Shown here in pieces: positions 34,350-43,636 of a DNA stretch of 64,000 nt. The notes below the pieces were generated by a model. It was given only the letters and a program-made list of their open reading frames with translations, was not told the origin of the DNA and searched no databases. Both the position numbers and the translations under genes were made by a program. The first letter of the stretch is position 1, and every line of letters begins with the position of its first letter. Source of the DNA: an uncultured Desulfovibrio sp. (GTDB lineage Bacteria > Desulfobacterota > Desulfovibrionia > Desulfovibrionales > Desulfovibrionaceae); the NCBI RefSeq assembly GCF_902477725.1, contig NZ_CABSIF010000012.1, positions 45,406 to 109,405 on the forward strand, read 5' to 3'.

Positions 34350-35123
34350 ATGGGCAAAAAAGCAATGAGCCGCCCGGCAAGGCCGCGCAACCAGCAGGCA
34401 CAGGCGAGCCTTGTCCAGCTGGTGAGCACCTTGAGCGCCCCGCTGCCCCAGGATGATTCTCCCCTTTTGCAGGCAAGCAGCCAGACAGGCCCACAAATTT
34501 TTACCGCTGGCATAGACGAGGCCGGTCGCGGTTGTCTGGCCGGGCCGGTAGTAGCCGCTGCGGTCATATTGCCGGAGTGCTACGACCTGCCGGGCCTCAA
34601 CGATTCCAAGGCATGCAGCGCCAAAACCCGCGACATGCTCGCCCCGCGTATACGCCAGTGCGCGGTGGCCTGGGGTCTGGGTGTGGTGTGGCCCGCCCGC
34701 ATTGACGCCATCAATATTTTACAGGCCACTTTTGAAGCCATGAGCAGGGCCGTGCGCTGCCTGCGCTGCGCGCCCGCGCATCTGCTCATCGACGGCAACA
34801 AGACCGTACCCGGCGAGGTTTTTGCCTTCTACTGGCGCAAGGGGCATACAGCCCCCCTGCCCTCGCAGCGCTGCATTATTGGCGGCGACGCCAGCGAACC
34901 GGCCATCTCCGCCGCGTCCATCCTTGCCAAAACTTACAGGGATAAGCTCATGACCCGGCTGGAAAAACGCTGGCCCGGCTACGGCTTTGAAGCCCACAAA
35001 GGCTATGGCACAGAGGATCATTACGAAGCCCTGCGCCGCCTAGGGCCCTGCCCGCAGCACCGTCTGACCTTTCGGGGCGTTTTACCCGAAAAGCCAAGCC
35101 CGCAGCAGGGCAGCCTGTTGTGA
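34350..35123 (+). CDS. rnhB: Ribonuclease HII
   Basis: This enzyme of about 257 residues degrades RNA in RNA:DNA hybrids. The catalytic GIDEAGRG motif starts near residue 53 and the paired acidic residues include LLIDGN. The late segment AHKGYGTEDHYEALRRLGPCPQHRLTF is typical, seen here as AHKGYGTEDHYEALRRLG. The start at 34350 follows GGAGAAATC; a short open extension upstream is not supported. About 50 extra N-terminal residues precede the catalytic core. The stop overlaps the next gene by four bases. Confidence 0.94.
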   Translation: MGKKAMSRPARPRNQQAQASLVQLVSTLSAPLPQDDSPLLQASSQTGPQIFTAGIDEAGRGCLAGPVVAAAVILPECYDLPGLNDSKACSAKTRDMLAPRIRQCAVAWGLGVVWPARIDAINILQATFEAMSRAVRCLRCAPAHLLIDGNKTVPGEVFAFYWRKGHTAPLPSQRCIIGGDASEPAISAASILAKTYRDKLMTRLEKRWPGYGFEAHKGYGTEDHYEALRRLGPCPQHRLTFRGVLPEKPSPQQGSLL

Positions 35124-35575
35124 AGCCACGCTGGCTGCAAACGCTTTTTGGCGGCAAGGATGAACCAGCCGCCGCCCCGGCCCATCTGAACCTTGGGCGC
35201 AAAGGCGAGGAAGCCGCGCGCAAGCTGCTGCAACGCAGCGGCATGGAACTGCTGGACTGCAACTGGCGCAGCGGCAGGCTTGAACTCGATATTGTCTGCC
35301 GCGATGGCGACACCATTGTTTTTGTCGAAGTAAAAACCCGCAGCAGTTCAACCTACGGCGGCCCCGCCGCCGCACTGACCTCTGCCAAGCAGCGTACCCT
35401 GTGCCGGGCGGCCAGGGCGTGGCTTGCGGCCCACGATGCATGGAGCAGCCCCTGCCGGTTTGATGTGGTCTGCATTGTGCGCGAGGGCGATACCCTGCAC
35501 CTGGAGCACTGCCGCCATGCCTTTGAATGCGAACCGTCTGTGGATAGTGGCAACGCCACTTGGCAACCCTGGTGA
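35120..35575 (+). CDS. yraN: YraN/UPF0102 family endonuclease-like protein
   Basis: This 151-residue protein is of the UPF0102 family, which has a restriction-endonuclease-like fold. The pattern GRKGEEAARKLLQRSG, then NWRSGRLELDIVCRDGD, then VFVEVKTRSS shows the D-x-V and E-V-K catalytic residues. The GTG start overlaps the rnhB stop (GTGA), an arrangement that is common for this pair. The biological role is unknown; a Holliday-junction or nuclease role is only inferred from the fold. Confidence 0.9.
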   Translation: MKPRWLQTLFGGKDEPAAAPAHLNLGRKGEEAARKLLQRSGMELLDCNWRSGRLELDIVCRDGDTIVFVEVKTRSSSTYGGPAAALTSAKQRTLCRAARAWLAAHDAWSSPCRFDVVCIVREGDTLHLEHCRHAFECEPSVDSGNATWQPW

Positions 35576-36368
35576 TCTTTCGCCTCGTGCGCGCGAGGTG
35601 CTGGCGAGCGCCGATCTTGTGCTGGCCGAGGATACCCGCCGCACTGCCCGCCTGTTGCGCGATTGCGGCATTGAAGCCCGCCGCCTGCTGAGTTTTTACG
35701 ATCACAACGAGGCCGAGCGGCAGGAGGGCGTATTGCGCATGCTGCGTGAAGGCCAGACCGTTGCCCTTGTCTCCGATGCCGGAACGCCGCTCTTGGCTGA
35801 TCCCGGCTACCGTCTGGTGCGGGCCTGCCGCAAGGAGGGCCTTGCCGTATCCCCCCTGCCGGGGCCTTCGGCTCCCGTAACGGCCCTTTCCGCCGCTGGC
35901 ATTCCCCCGCTGCCGCACAGTTTTCTGGGATTTCTGCCGCGCGATGCCGCAGGGCGCGACGCCCTTTTTGCCGCCTTTACCCATGTGCCGGGCGCGCTCA
36001 TTTTTTTTGAGCGCAAGGATCGTCTCAAGGAAAGCCTCGCTCAGGCCGCGCGCATTCTTGGCCCCCGCGAGGTGGCCGTGTGCCGGGAATTGACCAAGGA
36101 ACACGAGGAATTTATAGTAGGCCGTCTGGAAGACAGCGACCTGCTGCCCGATGAACTGCTGGGCGAAATCACGGTTGTTGTAGGCCCGCCGGAGCAGGCA
36201 GAGCGCACCCCAAGGGAAGATGTGCTGCTGCTGGCCCAAGAAGAACTTGCTCAGGGCGGCAAACCTCGTCAGGTTGCCCGCAGGGTGCAGGATGCCGTGC
36301 GCGGCTGGTCGGGCAAGGAAATTTACGCCCTGCTGACAGGCACGGAACAGGCGGAGCCGGAAGCTTAG
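35517..36368 (+). CDS. rsmI: 16S rRNA (cytidine1402-2'-O)-methyltransferase
   Basis: This 283-residue RNA methyltransferase of the tetrapyrrole methylase fold has the N-terminal IVATPLGNPGDLSPRAREVL motif and AEDTRRTARLL. VALVSDAGTPLLADPG and the AdoMet region GPSAPVTALSAAG follow. The start at 35517 overlaps the end of yraN by 59 bases. This is forced, since the conserved N-terminus begins with NRLWIVATPLGNPGD and no later start keeps it. It modifies C1402 at the decoding centre. Confidence 0.93.
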   Translation: MPLNANRLWIVATPLGNPGDLSPRAREVLASADLVLAEDTRRTARLLRDCGIEARRLLSFYDHNEAERQEGVLRMLREGQTVALVSDAGTPLLADPGYRLVRACRKEGLAVSPLPGPSAPVTALSAAGIPPLPHSFLGFLPRDAAGRDALFAAFTHVPGALIFFERKDRLKESLAQAARILGPREVAVCRELTKEHEEFIVGRLEDSDLLPDELLGEITVVVGPPEQAERTPREDVLLLAQEELAQGGKPRQVARRVQDAVRGWSGKEIYALLTGTEQAEPEA

Positions 36369-36549
36369 GGTCTGTTCACTCCATGGCTCTTTTGCTCTCT
36401 GCAAGACGGGCTTTGCATCAGGCCAGCAGTTGCGCACGTTGCGGAAGCAGTTTGCGACAGCAGATCATGGCTGAGTGTTCATAAGGCGGCGCTTTCCTTT
36501 TGAATGCGCCCTCGCCGCAACTGCCAAACCGGCATGCCACGGGGTTGCC

Positions 36550-37299
36550 ATGTATCCTACACGCGTTGTACTTGCCTGCCTGGCGCGCACAGGCTGCATC
36601 AATGCAGCCATGACCGCCCGGGGGATGCAGCAGATAGGCCTGGCCTACGTGCTGGAGCCGGCCCTGCGCGAACTGTATCCCGAACCGCAGGCCTTTGCCC
36701 GCGCCATGAGCCGTTACGCGGGGCACAGCAACACCCACCCCTTCATGATTCCCCTTTTCGTGGGCATCCTGCTCTCGCTTGAGCAGGCCATCGCCAAGGG
36801 GGCGCTGCCGGAAGGCGCGCTGAATTCCGTGCGCGAAACTCTGGCCACAACCCTTTCCGCCCTGGGCGACTCATTTTTCAGCGGCACATTGCTGCCCCTG
36901 TGGTCGCTGCTCAGCATCAGCCTGCTGCTGGCGGGCTTTACCAACATTGCCATGCTGCTGGCGGTGATCCTGTTCGGTTCCCTGCTGCTGTTCAGGGCCA
37001 TCTGTTTTGTTTCCGGCCTGCGGTACGGGCTGACCACGCTCGCCCGCCTGCGCAAGCTCAACCTCATCAACTGGGTGGACAGGCTCAAGATGGTCAATGC
37101 CGCGCTGGCCGCACTGGTTATCTGGCATCTGCCCATCAGCACCATGAAGCCCTTTCCCTGGACAGCCTACGCCATGGGCGCAGCAGCGGTGCTTGCCGCC
37201 GCATGGCTCGTGGGGCGAATGCGCCTGCCAAGACTGCTGCTTTGGGCTGTGACAACAGGAGCCCTTATTCTCGTGGACTTGGGCTTCATAGGCATGTAG
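36550..37299 (+). CDS. PTS mannose-family EIID component
   Basis: This 249-residue membrane protein is of the mannose/fructose/sorbose family IID. Family motifs are present: NTHPFMIPLFVGILLSLE near residue 60 and GDSFFSGTLLPLWS near 100, followed by several hydrophobic helices in the C-terminal half. EIID normally pairs with EIIC and EIIA/B to carry and phosphorylate a sugar. Here no IIC, IIA or IIB is seen in the neighbourhood. The start at 36550 is preceded by a weak GGGG site. HPr and enzyme I follow on the same strand. Confidence 0.85.
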   Translation: MYPTRVVLACLARTGCINAAMTARGMQQIGLAYVLEPALRELYPEPQAFARAMSRYAGHSNTHPFMIPLFVGILLSLEQAIAKGALPEGALNSVRETLATTLSALGDSFFSGTLLPLWSLLSISLLLAGFTNIAMLLAVILFGSLLLFRAICFVSGLRYGLTTLARLRKLNLINWVDRLKMVNAALAALVIWHLPISTMKPFPWTAYAMGAAAVLAAAWLVGRMRLPRLLLWAVTTGALILVDLGFIGM

Positions 37300-37369
37300 A
37301 ATATACGTGTTTTTCGGTAGTGGACACGCTTTGTCCCCCTTTGGCCGATAAAACGCTCATTAAGGTAGG

Positions 37370-37663
37370 ATGATGGAAGAAGCCATTGAACAAACGCCGC
37401 GAGGACTGGCGCTACGGGTATGCATTGGCCTGCGCAACGGCCTGCACGCCCGCCCGGCGGCCCGTCTGGCGCAAGAGGCGCAGCGCTATGCCTCAGATAT
37501 ACTGCTTGTCAGCGACACCGGCGAAGTAGACGCCAAAAGCATGCTCGACATACTTTCTCTTGCGCCGCCCGCCAATGCGGAACTGACCCTGGTGGCTCAG
37601 GGTGACGATGCCCGCGAAGCTCTTTGCGGCCTGGCCCAATTTTTAACCAACCTACAGGACTGA
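37370..37663 (+). CDS. HPr-family phosphocarrier protein
   Basis: This 97-residue phosphocarrier has the active-site motif GLHARPAARLAQEA with His26. A serine is in the regulatory position in DAKSMLDILSL. It accepts phosphate from PEP through enzyme I and hands it to EIIA domains. Two ATGs are possible (37370 and 37373), and AAGG upstream fits the second slightly better. It precedes ptsI with no gap. Confidence 0.93.
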   Translation: MMEEAIEQTPRGLALRVCIGLRNGLHARPAARLAQEAQRYASDILLVSDTGEVDAKSMLDILSLAPPANAELTLVAQGDDAREALCGLAQFLTNLQD

Positions 37664-37664
37664 C

Positions 37665-39437
37665 ATGGCCCGCGCGGTACTTTTCGGCACACCTGTTTCG
37701 CCTGGCGTAGCCATAGGCAGGGTGCGCTTCATGCACAAGACACGGCAGGATGACGAACGCCGCATCACTGCCGCCGAAGTGGCTGCGGAGCAGGAGACCC
37801 TGCGCGCCGCCGCTGAAAGCGTGCGCGCCTCACTGGCCGCCACCATGGAAAATGTGCCGGAAGACCTTTCGGAATACCGCGACGTCATTGCCGCCCAGAT
37901 GGAAATGGCCCGCGACCCCAAGCTGCTCAAGGCCGCGCTGGCCCGCATAGAAAGCAACCTTGTGTGCGCCTCGTGGGCGCTCAAACTCACGGTGGATGAA
38001 CTGTGCGCGCTGTTCAGAAGTATGGACGACGCCTACCTGCGCGACCGCGCCCAGGATATCCGCGCCGTGGGCCTGCGCCTGCGCGAGCATCTGGCGGCAG
38101 ACCCGGCCCACAAGGGAGAGGATGAAACCCCCGGCGTGCTGGTGGCGGAAGACCTCTCCCCCGCCGATGTCATGGAACTCAACCTTGACCTGGTGCTGGG
38201 CATTCTGACCGCAGAAGGCGGCCCCACCTCCCACACGGCCATTTTGTCGCGCGGGCTGCACATTCCCTGCCTTGCGGGCGTTACCGGGCTCATGGACATT
38301 GCCCGCGAAAACGAAACCCTGGTGGTGGACGGTCTCGGCGGCAGCGTACTGCTCAGCCCCGATGAGGCTGACGAGGCCCGCTTTACGGCCCGGCGCGAGG
38401 AATATACGGCGTGGGAAGACCTCACGCTCAAATCTGCCCGCTGGCCTGCCGAAATGTGCGATGGCGTACGAGTGGAAGTTCAGGCCAACCTTGAAGGCAC
38501 CAATGAACTGTCAGCTCTTGCCCAGTGCGGTGCCGACGGCGTGGGCCTGTACCGCACCGAATTTGCCTATTTTACCGACCGCCTGCCGTCAGAAGAAGAC
38601 CTGCTGGCAGAATACGCGGCAGTGGCACAGCGGGCCGCGCCGGATCGGGTGGTGTTTCGCACGCTTGACGTGGGCGCAGACAAGATGCTCCACGCGCAGG
38701 CAGTGCTCAAGGAGCCTAACCCGGCGCTGGGTTTGCGCGGCATACGTTTTTGCCTGCGGCATCAGGGCATTTTTCGCACGCAGCTGCGGGCGCTCATGCG
38801 CGCCGGGGCTATGGGCAATGTGGCCATCATGCTGCCCATGATTTCCTGCATGGATGAAGTGCAGCAGGTGCGCCGCATCATGCAGGAACTGCATCAGGAG
38901 CTTGCGGCGCAAAACCTGCCCCACGCCCCATTGCTGCCCTTGGGCGTCATGGTTGAAACCCCGGCTGCGGCCCTTATTTGCGATGCCCTTGCGCGGGAGT
39001 GCGACTTTTTCAGCATCGGCACCAATGACCTTATCCACTACATAATGGGCATTGACCGCAACAACCGCCATGTGGCCTACCTCAACGAGCCGCTGCATCC
39101 GGCTATCGTGCGCTCGCTCAAGCACATAATTGACGCCGCCCACCGCGAGGGCATAGGTGTTTCCGTCTGCGGCGAGCTTGCTTCTGACCCCTTTGGCCTG
39201 GCCCTGCTGCTGGGCATGGGCGTGGACACTGTGTCCGCCGCCCCCCGATTTGTACCGGGCATGAAGCACCTTATACGCCAGTTCAACGCCCAGACCTGCA
39301 TGGATCTGGCCAACAGCGTGCTGCTCAGCACCGATGTGGCCGCTTCCAAACGCATGGTGCGCGAAGCGTTGCAACAGTCACTGGGACAGGAACTGGCCTT
39401 TCACACCACAAGCCTTTTCACATACAGTCACCCATGA
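37665..39437 (+). CDS. ptsI: PTS enzyme I (phosphoenolpyruvate-protein phosphotransferase)
   Basis: This 590-residue enzyme starts the PTS phosphate relay. The N-terminal HPr-binding helical domain is followed by the active-site histidine in GGPTSHTAIL (His190). The C-terminal barrel contains GVGLYRTEF, GLRGIRFCL and the GTNDLIHY motif, with the catalytic cysteine in ISVCGELASDP-like text (GVSVCGELASDP). It runs directly on from HPr. smpB starts inside its last codons (ATGA overlap). Confidence 0.95.
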   Translation: MARAVLFGTPVSPGVAIGRVRFMHKTRQDDERRITAAEVAAEQETLRAAAESVRASLAATMENVPEDLSEYRDVIAAQMEMARDPKLLKAALARIESNLVCASWALKLTVDELCALFRSMDDAYLRDRAQDIRAVGLRLREHLAADPAHKGEDETPGVLVAEDLSPADVMELNLDLVLGILTAEGGPTSHTAILSRGLHIPCLAGVTGLMDIARENETLVVDGLGGSVLLSPDEADEARFTARREEYTAWEDLTLKSARWPAEMCDGVRVEVQANLEGTNELSALAQCGADGVGLYRTEFAYFTDRLPSEEDLLAEYAAVAQRAAPDRVVFRTLDVGADKMLHAQAVLKEPNPALGLRGIRFCLRHQGIFRTQLRALMRAGAMGNVAIMLPMISCMDEVQQVRRIMQELHQELAAQNLPHAPLLPLGVMVETPAAALICDALARECDFFSIGTNDLIHYIMGIDRNNRHVAYLNEPLHPAIVRSLKHIIDAAHREGIGVSVCGELASDPFGLALLLGMGVDTVSAAPRFVPGMKHLIRQFNAQTCMDLANSVLLSTDVAASKRMVREALQQSLGQELAFHTTSLFTYSHP

Positions 39438-39889
39438 ACCAAAAAATATCCCCATCCACTGTGGCCCTGAATAAAAAGGCCCGCCACCTCTATGAACTTT
39501 CCGAGTTCACCGAGGCGGGCATTGTACTGACCGGCCCGGAAGTCAAAAGCATCCGCGCGGGCAAGGTCAACTTTATCGACAGCTACGTAGACTTTCGCCA
39601 GGGAGAAGCCTGGCTTGTTTCGCTGCACATCGCGCCCTACGCCAACGCGGGCTATGTGTCGCAGGAGCCAGACCGCGCGCGCAAACTGCTGATGCACGAA
39701 CGGGAAATTTCCAAATTCGCAGGGCTGGTGGCCCAGCAGGGCCTGACGGTTGTGCCCGTGCGCCTCTACTTCAAGCGGGGCAAGATCAAGGTAGAAATTG
39801 CCCTCGGCAAGGGCAAAAAACTGCACGACCACCGCGAAACACTCAAACGCAGGGCAGAAGAACGGGATATGGCCCGGGAGCTGTCCTAG
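39434..39889 (+). CDS. smpB: SsrA-binding protein SmpB
   Basis: This 151-residue tmRNA partner protein is needed for trans-translation of stalled ribosomes. Motifs include NKKARHLYELSEFTEAGIVL, TGPEVKSIRAGKVNF and the end GKGKKLHDHRETLKRR. The ATG at 39434 overlaps the ptsI stop, indicating coupling. The C-terminal basic tail that inserts into the mRNA channel is present. The tmRNA gene itself is not in the window. Confidence 0.96.
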   Translation: MNQKISPSTVALNKKARHLYELSEFTEAGIVLTGPEVKSIRAGKVNFIDSYVDFRQGEAWLVSLHIAPYANAGYVSQEPDRARKLLMHEREISKFAGLVAQQGLTVVPVRLYFKRGKIKVEIALGKGKKLHDHRETLKRRAEERDMARELS

Positions 39890-39905
39890 CCTCCCGCTGT
39901 TCAAA

Positions 39906-39939
39906 GGGGCGCTCTTGCTGCAAGGGCGCTCCTTTTTTT
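39906..39939 (+). terminator. Rho-independent terminator after smpB
   Basis: A stem of 12 pairs including wobbles (39906-39917 with 39921-39932) with a three-base loop is followed directly by T7. It separates the PTS-smpB unit from comEC. Confidence 0.85.
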
Positions 39940-39992
39940 ACGCGCACTGCCCCGCCACAACCGCGCGGTACATCACTTTTACAAGGTTCGTC

Positions 39993-42680
39993 ATGCGGCA
40001 CCCTCCATTGCAAGCCCCCCTGCTCTGGCAGACGTATCTGGGCTTCTGGATAGCGGGCATTACCGCAGCACCCTGGCCTCTGCCCTCACTTTGCTGCGCC
40101 TTGCTGCTGTTTTTTGCGGATGCCCGCCTGTGGCGCGCCGCGCGCACGGCTCTTGCCGCCTTGTGCCTGCTGGCGGGATTTCTGACCGGATACTGGCAAC
40201 TCTATGGTTGCCCGTGGCAAACGCTGCTCTCAACAGAAGAGCAGACAAGGCAAATGGGCCAGCTGCCCCAATGGCTGCACGAGTCTGCCCAGCCGCCGCG
40301 AGTGTGCGGCATTGTGCGCGATCTGCAGGGCCTGCCCGACAACCGCCTGCGCCTGCTGCTGGGCGATGTGCGCCCCGCCTGTGCAGACGGCAGAGACGGC
40401 TTGTCCTCTGCCTCTGATGCTGCCGCAATACCGCCAGACGCCACAAATTCAACTGTTCGCCCCCTGACCGGCAAACTGGCCTGGACATGGGAAGCCCCCA
40501 CAGCCGCCATTGCCCTTTCTCCTCCGCTCCCCGGCCAGACAGTCTGCCTGACGCGGCGGCCCATGCCCGCGCAGGGCTTTGCCAATGAAGGCCAGACCGA
40601 CTGGGGCCTGTGGCTGGCGGCTCAAGGCGTGCGGTGGCGCATGTGGACTCTGGGCAATCAGGGAGACCCGCGCATTTCCGGCCAGCCAACCATCTCCGCC
40701 CGCTGGCGCGAATCATTACGGCAGGATTTTGTGGGCGTGCTGTTTCCGGCCCAGGAGGCGGCACAGTCCCACGCAGACAAGCCAGACGAAACCACAGCGG
40801 CTGGCGCTTCCCCTCCGGCATCCCATAACAAACCCACGCAATACAAACTTTCGCAGGGCAAGGCCATCCTGCTGGCGCTGCTCTTTGGCGACAGGCAATA
40901 CCTGAACCAGCAGACACTGAACAATTTTGCCTCGGCCACGCTGGTGCACAGTCTCGCCCTTTCCGGCCAGCATCTCACCGTGGCGGGCCTTGTGGGCCTG
41001 CTCTGCGTGCTTGCCGCCGCGCGCGTTCGCCCCGGCATCTACCTGCGCCGCCCCCGAGCAGTCTGGACGCTGCTGGCAACACTGCCGCCAGCACTGGCCT
41101 ACCTGTGGCTGGGCGATGCCCCGGCGTCATTGCTGCGGGCTGCTGTCATGCTGCTGCTTCTTGCCGTCTATTTCTTGCGCGGACGGCCCCACACAACACT
41201 TGATGTGCTCTGCGCCGCCCTGCTCTGCATCAGCGTGGCTTCCCCCCTGAGCATGCTGGATACAGGCCTGCAACTTTCCGTACTGTGCGTGGCGGTCATC
41301 GGCATGAGCCTGCCCTGGCTGCGGATACTGGCCCCGGAGCCGGACCCGGCTGTGCAGATGCGGCGGAGCGGAGGCTTTGGCAGACGTATGAATCAGCAGC
41401 TTAAACGGGGAACGTGGGCCTTAACGCGGATATTTCTGGTTTCCCTGGGCATCCAGATTGCCCTTCTGCCTCTGAACATGATGCTGTTCAACAATATGGG
41501 GCACTGGTTCTGGCTCAATGTGCTCTGGCTGCCCGTGGCCGACATGCTGGTGTTGCCCGCCTCTGTGCTCGGCCTGTTCCTGTCCGCTCTGGGCCTTGAC
41601 CTTGCGGCGCGGGCAGTGCTGGACACGGCGGCTCTGCCCTGCCAATGGCTTACAGACTGCCTTGCGTGGCTGGCTGGCGCGAACCTGTTGCAGCCCCCGG
41701 CCCTGCTGCGCCCGCACTGGACAGCCCTGCCTGCTTTTGCGGCTTTGCTTGGGGCCCTGGCGCTGAAGGCGGGGCGCGCAGACCTGCCCCGCGCGGCGCA
41801 ACGTCTGCTGCTGGCCGGGGCGCTGCTGTTATGCGTTGGCCCGGCCCTGCGCACCGCTGAGCGCCTGTCAGACCACATTCGCCTTGATGTGCTGGATGTG
41901 GGGCAGAGTCAGGCCCTGCTGCTGCGTCTGCCGGGGCATGTGCGCCTGCTGCTGGACGGCGGGGGCAGCGCCTCGCCGCGTTTTGATCCGGGGCAGGCGC
42001 TGGTGGCCCCGGCCCTGACCTATAATGACACGCCGCACCTGACCGGCATACTCAACACCCACCCCGACCTTGACCACATGGGCGGCTTGCTGCACATACT
42101 GCGCGTTTTTCGTGTGGATCACCTGCTGGACAATGGGCGCGAAGGCAAGGGCAGCTGGGGCGAACAGTGGCGGGCGGCGCGCACGGCCCACCACAGCCGC
42201 GCCCTTGTGCGTGGGGATGTTCTGACGCTGGGCAAACCGTCTCTGGGTCTGCGCCTGGAAATTCTGCACCCTCCAATGAACGAGTGGGACGCATGGCAAG
42301 GCAACGATGCCTCTGTGGTGGCCCGGCTGACCCAGCATGGCCGTGGGCTGGCCCTGTTTTTGGGCGATGCGGAACGCCCTGTGCTGCGCCGCCTGCTGGA
42401 TAACGGAGATGACCTGCGGGCCGAGGTGATTGTAGCGCCACACCATGGCTCTGCCACAGGGTTTCTGCCGGAATTTTATGCGGCGGTGCAGCCCGGCATT
42501 GTGGTCGCCTCGTGCGGGTTTGAAAACCGCTACGGCTACCCTTCTCAACCGCTGCGGGCGTGGTGTGATGCCACAGGCGCACCGCTGCACTACACAGGGC
42601 GCGACGGCGCTGTGCGGATTATCTGGCCCGCGCGCGGCGACAGCCTTGGCCAGCCAGCCATTCATTCCGCGCGGCCCTGA
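39993..42680 (+). CDS. comEC: ComEC/Rec2-family DNA uptake membrane protein
   Basis: This protein of about 895 residues has the order ComEC domain, polytopic competence region, metallo-beta-lactamase domain. The middle holds SLALSGQHLTVAGLVGL, typical of the channel core. The C-terminal lactamase domain has VLDVGQSQALLLRL, NTHPDLDHMGG and VAPHHGSATGF for metal binding. The start at 39993 was chosen because earlier residues overlap smpB and look like antisense translation. ComEC forms the inner-membrane channel for transformation. Other competence genes are absent here, so actual uptake is only inferred. Confidence 0.9.
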   Translation: MRHPPLQAPLLWQTYLGFWIAGITAAPWPLPSLCCALLLFFADARLWRAARTALAALCLLAGFLTGYWQLYGCPWQTLLSTEEQTRQMGQLPQWLHESAQPPRVCGIVRDLQGLPDNRLRLLLGDVRPACADGRDGLSSASDAAAIPPDATNSTVRPLTGKLAWTWEAPTAAIALSPPLPGQTVCLTRRPMPAQGFANEGQTDWGLWLAAQGVRWRMWTLGNQGDPRISGQPTISARWRESLRQDFVGVLFPAQEAAQSHADKPDETTAAGASPPASHNKPTQYKLSQGKAILLALLFGDRQYLNQQTLNNFASATLVHSLALSGQHLTVAGLVGLLCVLAAARVRPGIYLRRPRAVWTLLATLPPALAYLWLGDAPASLLRAAVMLLLLAVYFLRGRPHTTLDVLCAALLCISVASPLSMLDTGLQLSVLCVAVIGMSLPWLRILAPEPDPAVQMRRSGGFGRRMNQQLKRGTWALTRIFLVSLGIQIALLPLNMMLFNNMGHWFWLNVLWLPVADMLVLPASVLGLFLSALGLDLAARAVLDTAALPCQWLTDCLAWLAGANLLQPPALLRPHWTALPAFAALLGALALKAGRADLPRAAQRLLLAGALLLCVGPALRTAERLSDHIRLDVLDVGQSQALLLRLPGHVRLLLDGGGSASPRFDPGQALVAPALTYNDTPHLTGILNTHPDLDHMGGLLHILRVFRVDHLLDNGREGKGSWGEQWRAARTAHHSRALVRGDVLTLGKPSLGLRLEILHPPMNEWDAWQGNDASVVARLTQHGRGLALFLGDAERPVLRRLLDNGDDLRAEVIVAPHHGSATGFLPEFYAAVQPGIVVASCGFENRYGYPSQPLRAWCDATGAPLHYTGRDGAVRIIWPARGDSLGQPAIHSARP

Positions 42681-42687
42681 ACGCGTA

Positions 42688-42719
42688 CACCCCGGCGGCC
42701 TTTGCGGGCAACCGGGGTG
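42688..42719. terminator. Terminator between comEC and the betaine operon
   Basis: An eight-base inverted repeat (42688-42695 with 42712-42719) with inner pairing lies between two convergent genes. Confidence 0.5.
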
Positions 42720-42756
42720 CATCAGGAGGAACAATAACGCCTCTTGCAGGTCTTAC

Positions 42757-43623
42757 CTATTTTTTAAGCCAGGCTTCTACCATCTGGGGATTTTCCTTCA
42801 TGAAGCGGCGGGCGTTTTCCAGAGGATCTGCGCCCTTTTCCTGATTCCTGTTCATGAGCCTCTGGAGCTGGCTTGGATCTTCGTACCGAAAGTTGGTCAA
42901 AAAGGCCCAGGCATCGGGGTGGTCCTTTTTCAGACCCTTGCGGCCAACCTTGAAAATGCCTTCTTCCTTGCCCAGGCTGCCCAGCGGGTCATCCAGATAA
43001 TGCATTTGCCAGCGGCCAAACATCCAGTGCGGCGACCAGGCCGTCACTACAATCCATTCCTGCTTGCGGATGGCCTCGGCCAGGCTGGAGGTCATGATGG
43101 TTCCACTGCCCTCCACAAGCTGCAACTTCTTGATGCCATAATCCTTCATGGCTTTTTCCGTAAGCTGCATCAGGCCGGAGCCCGGATCAATGCCCACAAT
43201 GCGCCCCTGGAACTTGTCCGCGTTTGCGTCCAGTTCATCAATGGACTTGAGCGGCACATAGTCCGGCACGGCCAGCCCAAGGCGCGCACCGCCCACAAGC
43301 TTGCCCAGCATTTCCACCTGACTTTTCACCTTGCCGTACATGGCGGCGTGGGTATCGGGCAACCAGGCCGTGACCATGGCATCGGCATCGCCGGTAGCAA
43401 TGCTCGTCCATAATATTGGCTGGGTAACAGGCAGCAATTCCACCTTATAACCGAGCTTGTCTTCCAGCACGGCCTTGGCAAGATTGCTGGAGGCGGTGGC
43501 GCAATCCCACTCGACATAGACGATTTTAAGGGTTTTGTTCTGTTTACTGTCGGCAGCGGCCTGAGCAGGCCACGCCCACAAAACCATGATGGCAAGAACC
43601 ATTATAAAAAGTCTGCGTGTCAT
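42757..43623 (-). CDS. opuAC: Betaine/choline ABC transporter, substrate-binding protein
   Basis: This 288-residue periplasmic binding protein of the glycine betaine class has a signal peptide covering about residues 1-23 (MTRRLFIMVLAIMVLWAWPA). The mature part starts with LKIVYVEWDCATASSN and has WSPHWMFGRW, where aromatic residues of this family bind the quaternary ammonium group. The start was set at the ATG at 43623. It is the last gene of a three-gene operon. Choline, carnitine or proline betaine cannot be excluded. Confidence 0.88.
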   Translation of the reverse strand: MTRRLFIMVLAIMVLWAWPAQAAADSKQNKTLKIVYVEWDCATASSNLAKAVLEDKLGYKVELLPVTQPILWTSIATGDADAMVTAWLPDTHAAMYGKVKSQVEMLGKLVGGARLGLAVPDYVPLKSIDELDANADKFQGRIVGIDPGSGLMQLTEKAMKDYGIKKLQLVEGSGTIMTSSLAEAIRKQEWIVVTAWSPHWMFGRWQMHYLDDPLGSLGKEEGIFKVGRKGLKKDHPDAWAFLTNFRYEDPSQLQRLMNRNQEKGADPLENARRFMKENPQMVEAWLKK

Positions 43624-43636
43624 TGCGTCCTCCCGT

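Noticed and set aside
35082..36437. Minus-strand frame of 451 codons
   Set aside because: It covers yraN and rsmI in antisense, and both of those have full family motifs.
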